A stretch of DNA of 64,000 bases from Harmothoe impar (GCA_947462335.1 OX381710.1:2976001-3040000); one strand, 5' to 3'. Counted from the first letter of the stretch, positions 16,992-29,474 are shown. The notes: a model not told the origin generated them from the sequence alone. Program-made: numbers and translations.

Positions 16992-17290
16992 AGGGAGTGG
17001 TCATTTTTTAACAACAGGGGGGGGGGTCGGTGGATTTTCGGGCAGGCGGGTTGAAATTGTTTTGGTCCCCCCAACGGGAGGGGTCGAAATCTTTTGGTCC
17101 CCCCCCCCTCAGGCCGGCCGAAATTGACCGCTGCCGAAGCCTTTGATCTATAGTAACAAGCAGGCTTTTTCACTAAAAAGGGGTCCAAGTTTTTTTGGTC
17201 CCCCCCCCCCTTCAAGGGGTCCAAAACCTTTTTTGGTCCCCCCCAAATCCACCAACCGCCCCCCACCTGTTGTTAAAAAATGACCACTCC
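16992..17290. mobile_element. G/C-tract element with terminal inverted repeats
   Basis: The ends AGTGGTCATTTTTTAACAAC and GTTGTTAAAAAATGACCACT are inverted copies enclosing poly-G, poly-C and repeated TTTTGGTCCCCCC blocks. It is a miniature non-coding element. A related copy is at 52951-53295 and an end fragment is near 56640-56675. Confidence 0.75.
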
Positions 17291-17460
17291 TTTAGCGTCC
17301 ATGTGAGCAGCTCGTGGTCAGTGAGTCATATCTGTGTGTCAGATCAAGCTGGGGATGTGTCCCAGAGGGCGCCCCTGGGGGACCCTCACCAGTAACTAAC
17401 CTCATTGTAACCCTGTATGGGCAGCATCACGTTTTAACCCTGTAAAGACAGCATCATGCT

Positions 17461-17662
17461 TAACCATTCAAGGATGGCCTTGATGCATCATTACATTTGT
17501 CATTGTGATGTATGAATGCAGCCCTGGTGAGGGACTCACCAGGGCTGCATTCAAGGATCATGCCGACCCTACGGGCTTAAGACACTCCCAAAAGGTCAGC
17601 ATGGTTGCACTTACGCATCATGACAACAAATCATTTTTGCGACATTCTGTCCCTAAAAGTTT
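17461..17662. repeat. GCATGATGC-family copy
   Basis: Good copy with the central hairpin GCAGCCCTGGTGAG...CTCACCAGGGCTGC and the second half ending CTGTCCCTAAAAGTTTAA. Confidence 0.8.
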
Positions 17663-17679
17663 AATACACACTCTCCTTA

Positions 17680-17884
17680 TGTCACTATGATGCAAGAATG
17701 CAGCTTTGGTGAGTAACTCGCCAGTGACTTACACCAGTGGAAAAACTCTCTATGGGTCGGTATGATGTATTGATAAAATACCAGTGAGTAACTCGCCAGT
17801 GCTGAACATCGTGATGCTTAGGCGAGTGACTCGCCAGGGTGAACAATTAGTTTAAAGGTACTATGCGGTCCTTAAAGGGTTATG
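17680..17884. repeat. Degenerate GCATGATGC-family copy
   Basis: Several GAGTAACTCGCCAG palindromes and the end CGGTCCTTAAAGGGTTA remain; the rest is rearranged. Confidence 0.6.
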
Positions 17885-18171
17885 AGTCTTCGAGGACCAA
17901 TCAAACAGTTATAACCCCAATACAAAGTCCAGAGAGGCCGGTAATATTAATGGATTGGCCTTTTGATTGTGTTTTATGTATTTACACTGCCTCAAATTAG
18001 TATTATTAAGACATATTGTAGGCTTAGTAGATTGGGTACTTGGTTATTTATAATGGGATCAGTTTGTCTCATCAATACCGCAGTAGCATCAAAGGCCATG
18101 GAGTGATATTTTCGCTTATTGAAAAACTATTTCATTTAAATAATAAAGAAAAATGTGCTCACATGTGTAAA

Positions 18172-18244
18172 CAAGAATTGCGGTTGTTGCTGCCTAAAAA
18201 AATGCCTCAGGCATTTTTATACGCGGCAACAACCGCAATTCTTG
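18172..18244. mobile_element. 73-bp perfect-arm hairpin element
   Basis: CAAGAATTGCGGTTGTTGC at 18172-18190 is perfectly complementary to 18226-18244, and the inner part also folds (AATGCC/GGCATT). It is probably the remnant of a palindromic miniature element. Confidence 0.75.
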
Positions 18245-18844
18245 CATTTGAAGGAACATAATGTCTACATGGTTGGTATATTTGTAGGGGACCCATTCAA
18301 GACACCATATAAACAGGGCGGGAGGATGATATAACTGACAGATGTGACACAACAGGGGAAAACGTGCCATTTAGTGTAATATACAGCCACTAGTTGGCCA
18401 CCAGTGCAGCAGCATACCATTATCTTAGCGATTTATCATGGAACTTATGGAAACTTTGCCTGATTTTGACAATCAAAACTCAAAGGATCACTATGACCTT
18501 CTCTTCCAAATAAATATTAACATGTATTTGTGTGATTATCTAATTTTGAGTACAGCAACAGCTTTCTTTAAGAATTAGATGTAGTTTTATGGAGAATGTT
18601 CTGAGTCCTACTAAGTAGGACTAGCACTGTCAGTGCTTAACACAGAGACAGGTTCATATGTGTTGCTAAGAAAGGCTGATGCTGATTTTTTTGGGGGTAG
18701 GATTGCCAGAATTGGGAAAGGAGAAGTGGCCAATGATAAGGTTCCATGATAAGTCAGTAGGGTTATTTCATATTGTTACATGGGTAGTGGCCACCTAGTG
18801 GCTGTTTATGTCACTAAATACCCGCTATGCTACGGGGGGGGGGG
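18245..18844. other. Non-coding interval
   Basis: AT-rich, with no open frame or recognisable element. A short phrase on chequered repeats (CCACTAGTTGGCCACC near 18390 and GTGGCCACCTAGTGG near 18786) forms a loose inverted pair. Confidence 0.4.
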
Positions 18845-19145
18845 GAGCATGGAAATGAGTGTAGCTAGGCAGATAAACACTTAGAGTAGCTGTTGCTAGA
18901 CAATCAGCTGTCTTAGCAACAAACTAATTGACCATTGAAGTCCTTGGGTCCATTTTAGGGGGGGGGGGGTAGGTAGGATTATAATCAACCTCAGGAGCAT
19001 GGAAATGGGTGTCGCTAGGCAGATAAACAATTTGAATAGCTGTTGCTAGGCAACCAGCTGTCTTAGCAACAAACCAATAGAACCATTGAATTTCTTGGGT
19101 CCATGTTAGGGGGTATAGGTATGCTTATGATCAACCTCAGGATCG
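18845..19145. repeat. Tandem duplication of about 150 bp
   Basis: Units begin GAGCATGGAAATG at 18845 and 18995 and contain CAGCTGTCTTAGCAACAAAC and poly-G. The copies differ at many sites, so the duplication is old. Confidence 0.85.
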
Positions 19146-19202
19146 AAGGTTGATTAATATTAATTTTATCATTATATGCATAAATTTGTGTTGTGACACC
19201 TT

Positions 19203-19252
19203 AAAACAAAATGGCGGCACCCCTTAAAACAAAATGGCGGCACCCGTACTGA
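19203..19252. repeat. Short tandem duplication
   Basis: CCTTAAAACAAAATGGCGGC occurs twice, at about 19209 and 19232. Confidence 0.8.
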
Positions 19253-20160
19253 CTTCCTGTCAAGTGAAAACAATATAATGCCTCAACCTGGTAGTTTGCA
19301 AGCTCACCACCAGGGCCCCTCCGGGGCCTTTCGGCCTTAAAAAATAAGCGTCCTTGTTTCTCCCATATAACCATAGCCTGGATTCTACCCCCCTTTCCAT
19401 ATACTACTAGGGTAAGAATTCTCTACAGCTGAACTAACCTAGTAGAGCCCGTAATACCTACTGCTGTGGTTATAGAGATTTAGTGTTTGAAAAGCTCTGA
19501 AAATTGTTGTCTAAACATGAGGTTACTGAGGATTTACTACTTCTGAGGATACTAACTATAATCTCTTTAGCATTTAATATATATATTACTTCAGCAACTA
19601 TTTAATGAGCCAAAGAATTTCCTGGATTAAACGAACGATCGCTTTAACAGGTCACCTGTATAGACAATGCCATGACCCATTGATACCGTCACTGGCGTGT
19701 TTCACGAGTCGGGGGAAGGGCATATGCCACGTTGGCATTTGGATTAATTTTTATTTGAAGCCATTTGATGAGGAAAAGGAGATTTGTCCTAGCCCATTTA
19801 ATACTACCACATTGTATTCAATTAGGGGTAGGGGGCAATAAGTACGGCCCTTCCTATTGTTAAGCATAGTAAACATTGTATTTCAACAAAAGTAATATGT
19901 AGTATCCTGTAAGATAGGAACCTATGTGATATTAAGCTGTAATACTTTAAGCCCTGTACAGAAACTGTGTCGTTCCATGTACGAGCAGCCATACACCTTA
20001 TAAGCCAGTCCCATTAACACTAAAACATGGAGACATGCATAATTAAACATGGCCTGTGTTTATAGTGATGAGTCTTAGAGGGAAGGTAGAATTAACCCTT
20101 TAAGGATGACAAGATGCCTGAATGGAGGTATCCCATTGTGTACTATATATCTTTATTTCT
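19253..20160. other. Non-coding interval
   Basis: No coding support. Near 20095-20115 a short end fragment of the GCATGATGC family (AACCCTTTAAGGATGACAAGATGCC) is seen. Confidence 0.4.
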
Positions 20161-20164
20161 TATG

Positions 20165-20440
20165 GAATACGGCAGCCTTATTGATTTGACCAAGGAGAGC
20201 CGTATTTAACACCCCCCGTAAAATAACCCATGGCTGTATTTAACGGCCTGTGACGTCATCAAAATCGGCCGTTTGTTTACATTTGAACTGCGCAGAAAAA
20301 TGGCTTTTCAGCTAATTTAGGCCATCCTCCTCTATAATAACTTAATTTGAATCGAAAAAGGTGAAAAAATAAACACAAAGGTACACTTGTTTAGGTCTTT
20401 TGAAGGGTTATTTCACTTGTTGAACCATTGTCTATGTACC
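20165..20440 (+). repeat. Dispersed repeat, family with TGACGTCAT core
   Basis: Matches 27535-27880 in reverse orientation: shared phrases include TGATTTGACCAAGGAG, AAATAACCCATGGC, TGACGTCATCAAAAT and GGTTATTTCACTTGTTGAA. Confidence 0.8.
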
Positions 20441-20659
20441 TAAACCTAGGGGTTTCTTAGATTACAGTAGGGCTAACAACCAGTAGGGTTAATGTCTAAC
20501 TTCCTGAATGATTGAATTAGGTACATTTTCCCATCTTTGCTTATCCCTAGGGGCTCGAGCCTCACCACGTCTGTTGATATCTGTTGTCTGTCATATCATG
20601 TGTTTAGTTCCTCATCACGTGTACCAACAAACATTGCCCCACACTCAGAAATATTTGTT

Positions 20660-20800
20660 GGACTTTAAGGAGTCCAGCCTGTCAAACTCTGGAATGAGGG
20701 TCCAGCATTACAAGATTTTTGAGCCATTTTGGGTCAGTAGAGGCTCTAAATGAAGGTCCATAGCCTGACTCTCACTAAAGTGTTGGATGTGAGTGCTTTT
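20660..20800. repeat. Degenerate relative of the 29-bp minisatellite unit
   Basis: GAGTCCAGCCTGTCAAACTCTGGAATGAGGGTCCAGCATT followed by CCTGACTCTCACTAAAGTG parallels the 16443-16735 sequence. Confidence 0.6.
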
Positions 20801-21231
20801 GGTGACAAGGCCAGTGTCAGGCCGATGCTCATATTCTTTCGGGGAATGGAGAGTTCATAGCACAATAGGGCTTCCTTAAAGGGAGTCCTACAGTATAGTG
20901 TTACCCATCACTGTCAATTTCCAATGGACAATATCCCGGCTTTCTCTCGTCACCCTTTCCTCCTCCTTACCCCCAAGCATCTCCTTTGTGTAGTTTAGCT
21001 AACACTTTTCACACATGAATGGCGTTGTGTGTCTTTACCCGCCACTTTGGGATGTGGGGCTTTAAAACGTGGCTACAAAATTCATTCATTGTTACAATTC
21101 ATCAATCCAACAGCGGCAACTTATTGTCAGGGTTGCATTGATGTATCATGTGGATCTTACAAAGGGTTGGAGCGAGTTAACGCAGAACAACAGTGCATGA
21201 TGATAGATGGCTAATCAACAATCAGCCCTGT
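20801..21231. other. Non-coding interval
   Basis: No supported gene or element; a short chance frame at 21029 lacks any coding character. Confidence 0.4.
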
Positions 21232-21356
21232 GGCTGTGTCTCATGAGATTGTAACAATTCAAACGTCTTTGACCTGGTGTAGTCTTTGACTACACCAGGT
21301 CAAAGACTACACCGGTCAAAGACGTTTGAATTGTTACAATCTCATGAGACACAGCC
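21232..21356. mobile_element. 125-bp hairpin element
   Basis: GGCTGTGTCTCATGAGATTG at the left is fully complementary to the right end, and the arms continue through CAAACGTCTTTGACC. The inner part repeats TAGTCTTTGA as a second palindrome. It is a foldback miniature element. Confidence 0.85.
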
Positions 21357-21479
21357 CTAAATGCTTAACACTTGGACCACATAAGGAACTTATCTCTAGC
21401 AAGTGACGGGCCAGTGTTGCATTCTTGTATATGACGGCTTAGCGCTTAGTGCCTTAAAGCACTAAGCGCCCTAAAAGGG

Positions 21480-21500
21480 TTAAGGGGGCGGGGGGGGGGG
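21480..21500. repeat. Poly-G tract
   Basis: An almost pure G run, a likely assembly-sensitive site. Confidence 0.8.
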
Positions 21501-21554
21501 GGGTAATTATAGCTATGCAAGGGTTACTGCCCAACACTGAAAATCCGTAGGATG

Positions 21555-21890
21555 AAAGGGTTAGTCAGTACAGACTAACCCAGGTTGGTCATATGAGTGT
21601 TAGTCACAATGGCAAAGTTATACTCAAAAATGACCAAGGGGTCAGTCAGTAGTGGCTAACCTAGGTTCATCATTGGTGTGTTGTGTTTGTATACCACTAG
21701 TTGGGGCCACCTGTGATGACCACTCAGTGGCTCCCCCTGGAACTAAAAAGACTAAGGTGGGTTGGTCAGTAGTGACAAACCTGACAATAATAACTAATCT
21801 AGGTTGGTCGTACAGGGAGCCAAAAAATGACTAACTAGGTTAAGCACTAGTGACTGAGAGGTTGGGCGTATAGGGAGCCTAGGAATATCA
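21555..21890. repeat. Degenerate tandem repeat, TTAGTCAGTA/CTAACCTAGGTTGGTC type
   Basis: Several diverged units of GTCAGTAGTG(G/A)C, CTAACCTAGGTTGGTC and AGGGAGCC are present. A partial copy is at 56360-56500. Confidence 0.7.
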
Positions 21891-22600
21891 GTGAAGCGTG
21901 CCTCTGGGATACATTACTACTGTTGTTTATTGTAGTTGGTCCACGTGGTGTCTACACACGTGATAATGACTATGTAATTCAAAACAAAAATCGATTTGGT
22001 TTTATTGCCAGTATTTTCTAGTTTAACAGCTTGAAGGTACCACTGCAATTTGTTTAAGGGTCTGGCTTACAATTGTTGTGAATACTCAAAATATCAAGGT
22101 AGAGAATCATGACAAAAAGAAAGCTTTTCATTTTACAATCACCAGGACTCAAAGTAAGTTGTCAATTCAAGCAGCAATTTCAGGTCGTTTGTCAAACTTC
22201 AGACTAAGTGCCCGTTATCCACAACTCCTTAAAACTCCTAATTAATTGGTCATGTCTGCCCATGTGAAAACAACCATGGAGTGGTAAATAATTATTCCCG
22301 AAATAAAAAGTCCCCCAGTCCGTCCCAGGTAACAGCATGCAACTTCCCGTCATGCGGCGTGAGAGAGGAACGGGCGGGGACCGATTAATGGGATCAGAAA
22401 TTGGTGAAAACTGAAGAGGACAAAAAGTGGTTTGTAAAAAGGGTCTTAATGGTTAACCCCGATGGTGGTGTTCACTGCGGTACATGCCTTCGCCTGGTGG
22501 TATGGGGAAGAACTACGAGCCAGCGGTCAGAGTGGACCAGGTTTTTTGCAATTAGTCATTAACACTTTAAGGTTGGGGAAGTGATTTATTACACTAAGCT
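21891..22600. other. Non-coding interval
   Basis: AT-rich, no supported frame, RNA or element. Confidence 0.4.
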
Positions 22601-22604
22601 ATTT

Positions 22605-22772
22605 ATCATGTGATGCACTAATGCAGCCATGGTGAGTAACTCACCAGTGCTGCATTTAAGTTTCATGCTGACTCTACAAGGTTGATACATTCCCAAAGGA
22701 CCAGCATGATGCATGAATGCAGCCTTGTAAGTAGCCTCGCTAGGGCTGCATTTATGCATCACGACAACCAAT
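22605..22772. repeat. GCATGATGC-family copy
   Basis: Two successive hairpins: GATGCACTAATGCAGCCATGG... and GATGCATGAATGCAGCC..., separated by the family spacer GGTTGATACATTCCCAAAGG. Confidence 0.8.
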
Positions 22773-23288
22773 GACGTAACACATCAAATCCCTTCACGCG
22801 TCCTTTAATGTGTAACTAACCCTCAGCGCAGCAGTCAGGGTCGGGGGTGTTTTTGCCAATTGGTTGTTAAAATCCAAGCGCGCTGCTTGAAATGATGCCG
22901 AAAAGTTAATTATATCAATTACCGGACCCCTCATCAGGCCTCATTACGTGTCATCACGGGCTATTAACGCGCTGACATTAACGTGCTCACCTTGAGGTAC
23001 TTTGTGACATGAATTACGGACTGTTTGTCAGGAATTCAGCCTTCAGCTATGCATATACCATAGTGGCTTGAATAACCACACCTGTGCTTATCAGGTCGGG
23101 TGGTACCACCTACACAAACAAGGCCTGTGCTTATTCAAGATACAAAAATGGCCTGAATTCTCATTTTTAGACCCTCACTCACCCTGAGCTACTATTTGTC
23201 ATGAATTCAGCTTTTGGTTATGCATGTATACGTTGAAGAAAACATCAGCATGCTGTTGAGAGTAGCCCCTAAACCATAGTGTCCCCTG
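22773..23288. other. Non-coding interval
   Basis: No supported gene. Two diverged units are seen, each containing a GAATTCAGC and a CTATGCAT or TTATGCAT phrase (near 23034 and 23202). Confidence 0.4.
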
Positions 23289-23396
23289 CCCAGTGGGCAC
23301 AAAATTCAGGCAGATGTTGAATCAACATTGAATCAACATTAAATTAACATTGACAACCACTCATCAATGTTGATTCAATGTTCTGTGCCCACTGGG
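23289..23396. mobile_element. CCCAGTGGGCACA miniature inverted-repeat element
   Basis: Begins CCCAGTGGGCACA and ends TGTGCCCACTGGG, with internal AATCAACATTGAATCAACAT repeats. The second copy is at 57276-57383. This end sequence is familiar from animal miniature elements. Confidence 0.9.
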
Positions 23397-25010
23397 TGGG
23401 GCCCATTTCTCAATGGGAAACAATCGCACCATAGGCAAACTATTAAAACCTGGTAAAGTCGTACATCCACCTGGAAAATTCAGCTACCTGTATCTATAAG
23501 GGCTACATGAATCGTTTACTGCTTCATCTAAGGGTTGAATGAATCATTCACTGCTATATATAATGGCTGCATGAATCGTTCACAGCTTTACTTAAGCGAC
23601 ATTAAGCAGAATGAATCTTGAGAAATGCCCCCCAGGTCTTTTAAAGAGAGTCAGACAATGCAGCACACCCTCCTCAGATTGCAAGAGGTGTGAAATTGAT
23701 AGGAATCGCCTTTACAAGTCCCACATTGACAGTCTAATGTTAAAATACATGACCCTGTAGAAAACTAGGATAGTTTTTACTTTGTAAATATACAGCTTAG
23801 GCAAATTTTGGGTTCTGACCATTATACTTCAATTTGAGAAATGTTAGAAAATGTTAATCTCTGGGAGAAATCACATTGAAAGGTAGAGAAGTCTGGCAAA
23901 AATAGAAGAGGTGGCATCTCAAGGAGGTATTGACATTTCAGCCACCCCTTCACTACTAGCAATGTCCATTTTGTTAAAGTGACTTGCAATATTGAACCCC
24001 AACATTAAACTCTGCATAATATCAACAGAATAAACAAACAGAACACCACAAGCTGTTGGCGTATTGATATAAATGTAGTGCCAAATCGAAATTTTAGCTC
24101 CTTTTCCAATTTCAGTAAGAGCATTTTAACAATACCACAGCTACATAATAGACCTCCCATTAGATAAGTAGTGCACATGCATAACACATCGGAAGATGGA
24201 TCACCTGCCAAAAAAAACGCCATAGGATGTTTAAAAGAGCACATGTGTCGTTTTGAACAGCTAACAGGGGGTGGGGCATGGGGCAGCTATAGGATACACT
24301 TATTAAGTCCTGTTCTTGGTTCATGGTGGTGTCAGCTCGTACCGTGGTAGGTCAGTTCGGCGCCATGGACATTTAAACCCGCAGATCTTACTGCACGTCC
24401 AGTAACAGCCAGAGTGCAGTCAAGACAGGTACTCAGCCCTATATATATAGGGGCGCTGGGTCTTTAAGGCGGAATTCTAACAGAAAGATATCCCATTGTA
24501 TTTTTATCCCATAGGCCTAGTTCCATTACAGCTCTAGCTGGTTTCCTGCATCAAAAGGTTTTTCATGATAAGTGCCGTAGGGGTTTCGTCACATGATGAT
24601 CAGTGCTGAATGATGACAGTGAAAGTACTTTGTCTCTTTAAAATATGACTTTGTACATGATAAACAAATATAAAACTGTGAAAAATATAATTTTAAAACT
24701 TCGACGAAAATACGATAACCACAAGTCAAGTGCATTATGGGAGGCTCAGGGACCTTTACTGAATTGTGAAAGGCTCTAGGACCGGGCTAACTGTGGGGAA
24801 GTGGGGGGTGGGGGGGTGGAAGTTGTAGAGAAGGGGAGCAGCTTCTTGCTCTAAGTACACAGCTAATCATGGTGGTACGATAATGTACAATAAGGGAGGC
24901 CGGGGCAGGGCGGGCCACAGGGGGCTCCTGTCCATCTACCTATACCCTCTACCAGCCCGCCATTAGGGACTCGGTCCTTTAGGGGCCGCATAGGGCTATA
25001 TAGTTCATGA
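23397..25010. other. Non-coding interval
   Basis: No supported gene. Three diverged units of CTACATGAATCGTTTACTGCTT type lie at about 23500-23590. The remainder is AT-rich unique-looking sequence. Confidence 0.4.
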
Positions 25011-25020
25011 TTACCTTTAT

Positions 25021-25236
25021 CGTCATGATGCATGGATGCAGCCTTGGCGAGTAACTCACCACTGCTGCATTCATGCATCATGTCGATTCTACAGGGTTGA
25101 TGCACTCCCAGAGGGTCAGCATGATGCATCAATGCATCCTTGGCGAGTAGATTCACCAGGACTGCATTGATGCATCATGCCGACTGAGGGCATATAACAT
25201 TGAAGAACTCTGCGGCCCTTCCAGGGTTATGGACTC
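25021..25236. repeat. GCATGATGC-family copy
   Basis: Nearly complete, with both hairpin pairs and the end GCGGCCCTTCCAGGGTTAT. Confidence 0.8.
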
Positions 25237-25494
25237 TGCCCCCTGGAGGATGGCTAAGAGCGGCCTGGTGTGCCTTACAGTCCCCAGGGGGCGTCCCAGG
25301 GGTGGAGGGGGGGGGGGGGAGTAGAGTAGAGTAGGGGGGTAGGGGGGTCAGACCGACAGGTGCGGGGTAGGTACCACCCCTACAGACCTCTCCACCATAT
25401 AGCACTATCATAACTCACCTTTTATGAAAGTTTTATCCTAAATGTGCATTTTAAAACACTGCACTTTGAGTATTGGAAAGTAATTGTCCTTTAA

Positions 25495-25665
25495 ACATCC
25501 TGATATTGATTGATTGAATTTCCTTCATTTATATACTACGGCTATACGAGAATTTCCTAACATAACACTAACATAATTTACTTATCATAGAAGTTTTGAC
25601 ATCAATGCAAACTTTGGAAAAGTAATTGTGTTTACTGATTGATGGAATTTCCTTTATTCATAGGG
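25495..25665. repeat. Diverged direct repeat
   Basis: TTGATTGATTGAATTTCCTTCATTTATA near 25506 recurs as TGATTGATGGAATTTCCTTTATTCATA near 25634. Confidence 0.6.
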
Positions 25666-25800
25666 GCCGTCCATAACGTACGTTACGCCGGAGGTGGTGG
25701 GGGTCTTGGTCAGAGTGTGACAAACAATGATGAGGGTATGGGGAAAGCTGTGACAAGGGGGTGGGGGGTGTTGAAAATGGTCCATATTTGTGTGACAACT
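25663..25800 (+). repeat. Fragment of GGGGCCGTCCATAA-type dispersed repeat
   Basis: The start AGGGGCCGTCCATAACGTAC and the G-rich GTGTGACAA...GTGACAAGGGGGTGG body match a repeat type common in invertebrate genomes; no intact right end is seen. Confidence 0.5.
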
Positions 25801-26764
25801 GACATACGAACGACTCCATACTGAAGGATCGGGGAATATGCCTGTATTTATCTTATTGATTCCACTTGTATTCATCAGCGCGACTGATACACTCTAAAGC
25901 GCTCGCATTCTAGTACACTAATACGACTCGCCGGTACTGTGCATGATAATCAATGACAAATGAATATAAAGCCTTAAGGCATCATTTCAAATTCCAGGCT
26001 CCACCCCTTAAAACAATACTTAATCAACTTTCCATACAATTGATACCATGTTTAATGCATTGGTCTGTAGACCTTACCCCAGACCAGGTGGTCATACCCC
26101 CCCCCTCCACCCACGCCCCTGCTCCAGGTCGGCTCCAGAATGGCCTTAGCAATTATGACCTAAGTGCCCGGGCATATCACAGGCCCAGAGCTCTCTTTTT
26201 TGTGATCAATTATGTATAGGTGCAATTACAGGAGGCACTGGGGCTTTGAAGGGCCCCAGGTGGGGGGGGGGGAGGGCTCACGTGCGTACTGAGGGGTGGG
26301 GGTATTGTTTGGGAGAAGGGGTGCAGAGGAGATATCAGTTTAATTTCTGGGAAATTTAATCCTTTGATACCAGGATAGTGCTTAAAAACACTATGTCCAT
26401 TTCAACATTGCAGTGCATGGATACTGCAGGGTCGGGTAACCCGCAAGTACTGCATTAAAGTGGCATAATCACAACCCGTGCCTGGAGACCTGGGTTGAAG
26501 CGGGGATAGAGCGGGCCAGAGCAAGAGAGAAGCAGGGACAAGGTAAAGATAGGAGAGAAGGCACATTATGGCAGGGACCGGGCAGGGTTAATGTGTGTAC
26601 TAGTTAATTATTGCCATACCCTGCAGCGGTACCATAATGAGCTGGTGCTTTAGGAATGGGTGACTGTGTGTAAGTGGGGGGGGGGGGGGTACTGACTATC
26701 TGATGGTAGGTACCGAAACATAAACTACAGCCCACACATTCCATGATGTGACAGCCCTCTTATT
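25801..26764. other. Non-coding interval with poly-G tracts
   Basis: Poly-G runs near 26262 and 26677, and a small inverted pair around GCAGTGCATGG near 26410. No gene supported. Confidence 0.4.
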
Positions 26765-26950
26765 CTCCCTTGATCAATTAACAGCCCTTCCCCCCATTTT
26801 TCTTAGATGTCATCTGACAGCTTCTTGCTAGGCCAGGATATTGTTATATAACATTTTGGAAAGCTAATTACAGTTTTCTGGGCATGAAATATGAGTACAC
26901 CTGATTATAACAACAGCCTTGTTACCATACATCTTCCAACAGCCTCCTGT
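26765..26950. repeat. Dispersed repeat shared with the spacer of the large palindrome
   Basis: TTGATCAATTAACAGCC, AGATGTCATCTGACAGCTTC and GGAAAGCTAATTACAGTTTT are shared in order with 46828-47000. Confidence 0.85.
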
Positions 26951-27344
26951 TATAGAGCCTTTTGATTAGTGACAGCTCCCCTTTTTCTTATCTTACGGAA
27001 GTTCATCGCCACAGCTCCAAGAACCCGTTTTGCAGTGGGTACCCAAACGGAGGTTGAGTGCCCCCCCCCCTGGGGTGGGGTGTGTGTGTATGTGTGGGTG
27101 TGGGGGGAAGATTGGTTGATTGGTCTGTGTGTGGGAGGGGGGTGGGGGATGGGGGGATGGAGGGGTAGCATTCTCCCACAGTAGCTCCAGGTGGCTATGA
27201 ACCTGTCGTGACTCATTAGCGGGGTGTATCGTGATGTGTGTGTATAACGCTTGTTACACCAGCCGGCAGACTTATTATACCAGTCAGTCTCTGACCACAC
27301 ATGCTAACTGCTGTATTCATGTATCCTATCACTAATTTCCATGC

Positions 27345-27482
27345 CAGGGGCGTGGCAAGCAGTTCCAAAGTAGGGGCTACTGAGGGGTGTTTTGACCCTT
27401 TTTGACCCCTTTTCACTTGACCTTTTTGGTTTGACCTTTTTTCGGGTTGGTCAAAAGTGCCCCCCCGGTTGTCACGCCCCTG
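27345..27482. mobile_element. Miniature element with CAGGGGCGTG ends
   Basis: Begins CAGGGGCGTGGCAA and ends TTGTCACGCCCCTG. The interior repeats TTTGACC(C/T)TTTT. The ends look hAT-like; no clear target duplication is seen. Confidence 0.7.
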
Positions 27483-27534
27483 ATTTCATTCAGTTTACCC
27501 CTCAAGGGCAGTATATAGACAAAGGTGCACGAGA

Positions 27535-27880
27535 CTTTGGTCTGTTGGAGGGTTATTTCACAAGTTGAATGTCAGGCCGTATTTCACGAGGCCGTAGGCC
27601 GAGTGAAATGCGACCTGACATTCAACAAGTGAAATAACCCTCCAACAGACCAAAATCGAGTGTGCCTTTGTGTTTATTTTTTACCTTTTTTCGATTCAAA
27701 AAAAATTTATTAGGGCCTATAGGGGGTGGAGAGCTTAAAGTAGCTTTTTTCTACCCCGTTCAAATGTAAACAAACCGCCATTTTGATGACGTCACAGGGT
27801 CGTGTAATACGGCCATGGGTTATTTAACAGGGGGTGTGTAATACGGCCCTCCTTGGTTAAATCAATGAGACAGTCGTATT
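27535..27880 (-). repeat. Inverted copy of the 20165-20440 repeat with terminal hairpin
   Basis: Includes a long hairpin at about 27544-27651 (TCTGTTGGAGGGTTATTTCA and its complement) followed by the family body with GATGACGTCA. Confidence 0.8.
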
Positions 27881-27893
27881 TGATAAAAAATAA

Positions 27894-28087
27894 AATGCAT
27901 TAACGCATCATCCCCTTACTCCTCTGATGCCAGGGCTGCATTCAAGCATCATGCCGACCCTACAGGGATGTCACACACTTAAAGTGTTGGCATGATGCAG
28001 CATCGGTGAGTTATTCACTAGGGCTGCATAGGTGTATCATGCTGACCAATGTCACCTTTTAGCGACATGCTGTCCTTAAATGGTTAT
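27894..28087. repeat. GCATGATGC-family copy
   Basis: The left third is eroded; the right end GACATGCTGTCCTTAAATGGTTAT is clear. Confidence 0.75.
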
Positions 28088-28461
28088 ACATCAATACTTA
28101 CCAGACAGTGCTAAATCCTGGATACGTCTGATTCACAAACCCTTATTGCCAGATATTGAATTTCCAAGCCCCGAGACCAGCTAGCAGGTGTGGATTTATC
28201 AATTTGATTATTGACAAAGCAAATATAGTTGTAGACTTTAGTTGAATATGAGGGAGGATACTTCTTCTATATATCACCTTTGCCAACCTCCTTACTTTGC
28301 ACTGTACCCTTTTCATTTATAACTCCTAAAGGGCCTGCAGGCATATAGTGAGTCACCCACCTGCATTAGTGAACTATGAAGGATAATGTACGCAACACTA
28401 TGTGCAATCTGTATTTAAAAGCCCTTCATTCAAATTCAGATTTCATTAGACTATTGGTAGA

Positions 28462-28567
<106 letters not shown>

Positions 28568-28779
28568 GGGTTTCATACGATACAGGGATATTTTCTATAT
28601 CATATTTGCCGTACTTCATTTTGGTTTGAAAAAAGTTAATTTTTGTAATACATGATCCAGCACTAGTAAGTAAGACGTAGGTGGTGCATTACTGCATCAT
28701 GCTAAAGTGGTATATTGATACACTCCCGAAGAGTTGCAGAACCCATGCTCTCCATATAGCCATATAACGTTGTAACGAT

Positions 28780-29140
28780 TTGAGTCGCTGGCCCCATCTT
28801 GCACCATGTTGGTTATTTGTCCCAAATGGAGAGCATTATTTTGAACAAGTCTACATTACTCTGCCCTTAAATTACGTCCTTGAGAAATGACATTTGTCAT
28901 CATGATGCACCAATGCAGCCCCAGCAGGCTACTCGCCAGGGCTGTATACAAGCATCATGACGACCAGGGGCTTGATGCATCCAGGCATCATGTCGCCCTT
29001 GAAGGGTTAACTCCTGGAGCTGGGTTCTCTCAGCATTCAACCCAAGCTGGCCCCATCTCGCACCTTGCTAAATAGTGGCAATCAGAGAGCGCTGCTCAGA
29101 GGAGACCTGATGGTTACTTGTCCCTAATTGAGAGCGTTGG
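28780..29140. repeat. Diverged pair of CTGGCCCCATCT repeats around a family copy
   Basis: CTGGCCCCATCTTGCACC at 28789 and CTGGCCCCATCTCGCACC at 29049 are each followed by a GTTACTTGTCCC-type phrase and GAGAGC. The GCATGATGC-family copy at 28888-29009 lies between them. Confidence 0.6.
28888..29009. repeat. GCATGATGC-family copy, half length
   Basis: One hairpin (GATGCACCAATGCAGCCCC...) and the end GTCGCCCTTGAAGGGTTAA. Confidence 0.75.
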
Positions 29141-29169
29141 GATGGAAACTAGTCCATATCATGCTGTCA

Positions 29170-29474
29170 TTAACCCTTTAAAGAGGCATGACGCCTTAAT
29201 GCATCATGCTTTTTGTCGTCATGATGCATGAATGCAGCCACAGCTCGCAAGTGCTGGTTTTAGACATCATGAAGACAAATATAACTTTTAGCGACATGCT
29301 GTCCTTAAAGTCACTTGCAAGTGCTTCAATCTTGAAAGCATCATGCTGACCCTATGGGGATGAGACACTCCTGAAGTGAGTCATGATGCACTAAATCAAG
29401 CACTTGCCAGGGCTGCATTGGTGCATCAGGACGACAAATGTCATATTTTAGTGACATCCGCCCTTAAAGGGTTA
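29170..29474. repeat. GCATGATGC-family copy, long form
   Basis: Both outer ends are present: TAACCCTTTAAAGAGGCATG at the left and CCGCCCTTAAAGGGTTA at the right, with internal duplication. Confidence 0.85.
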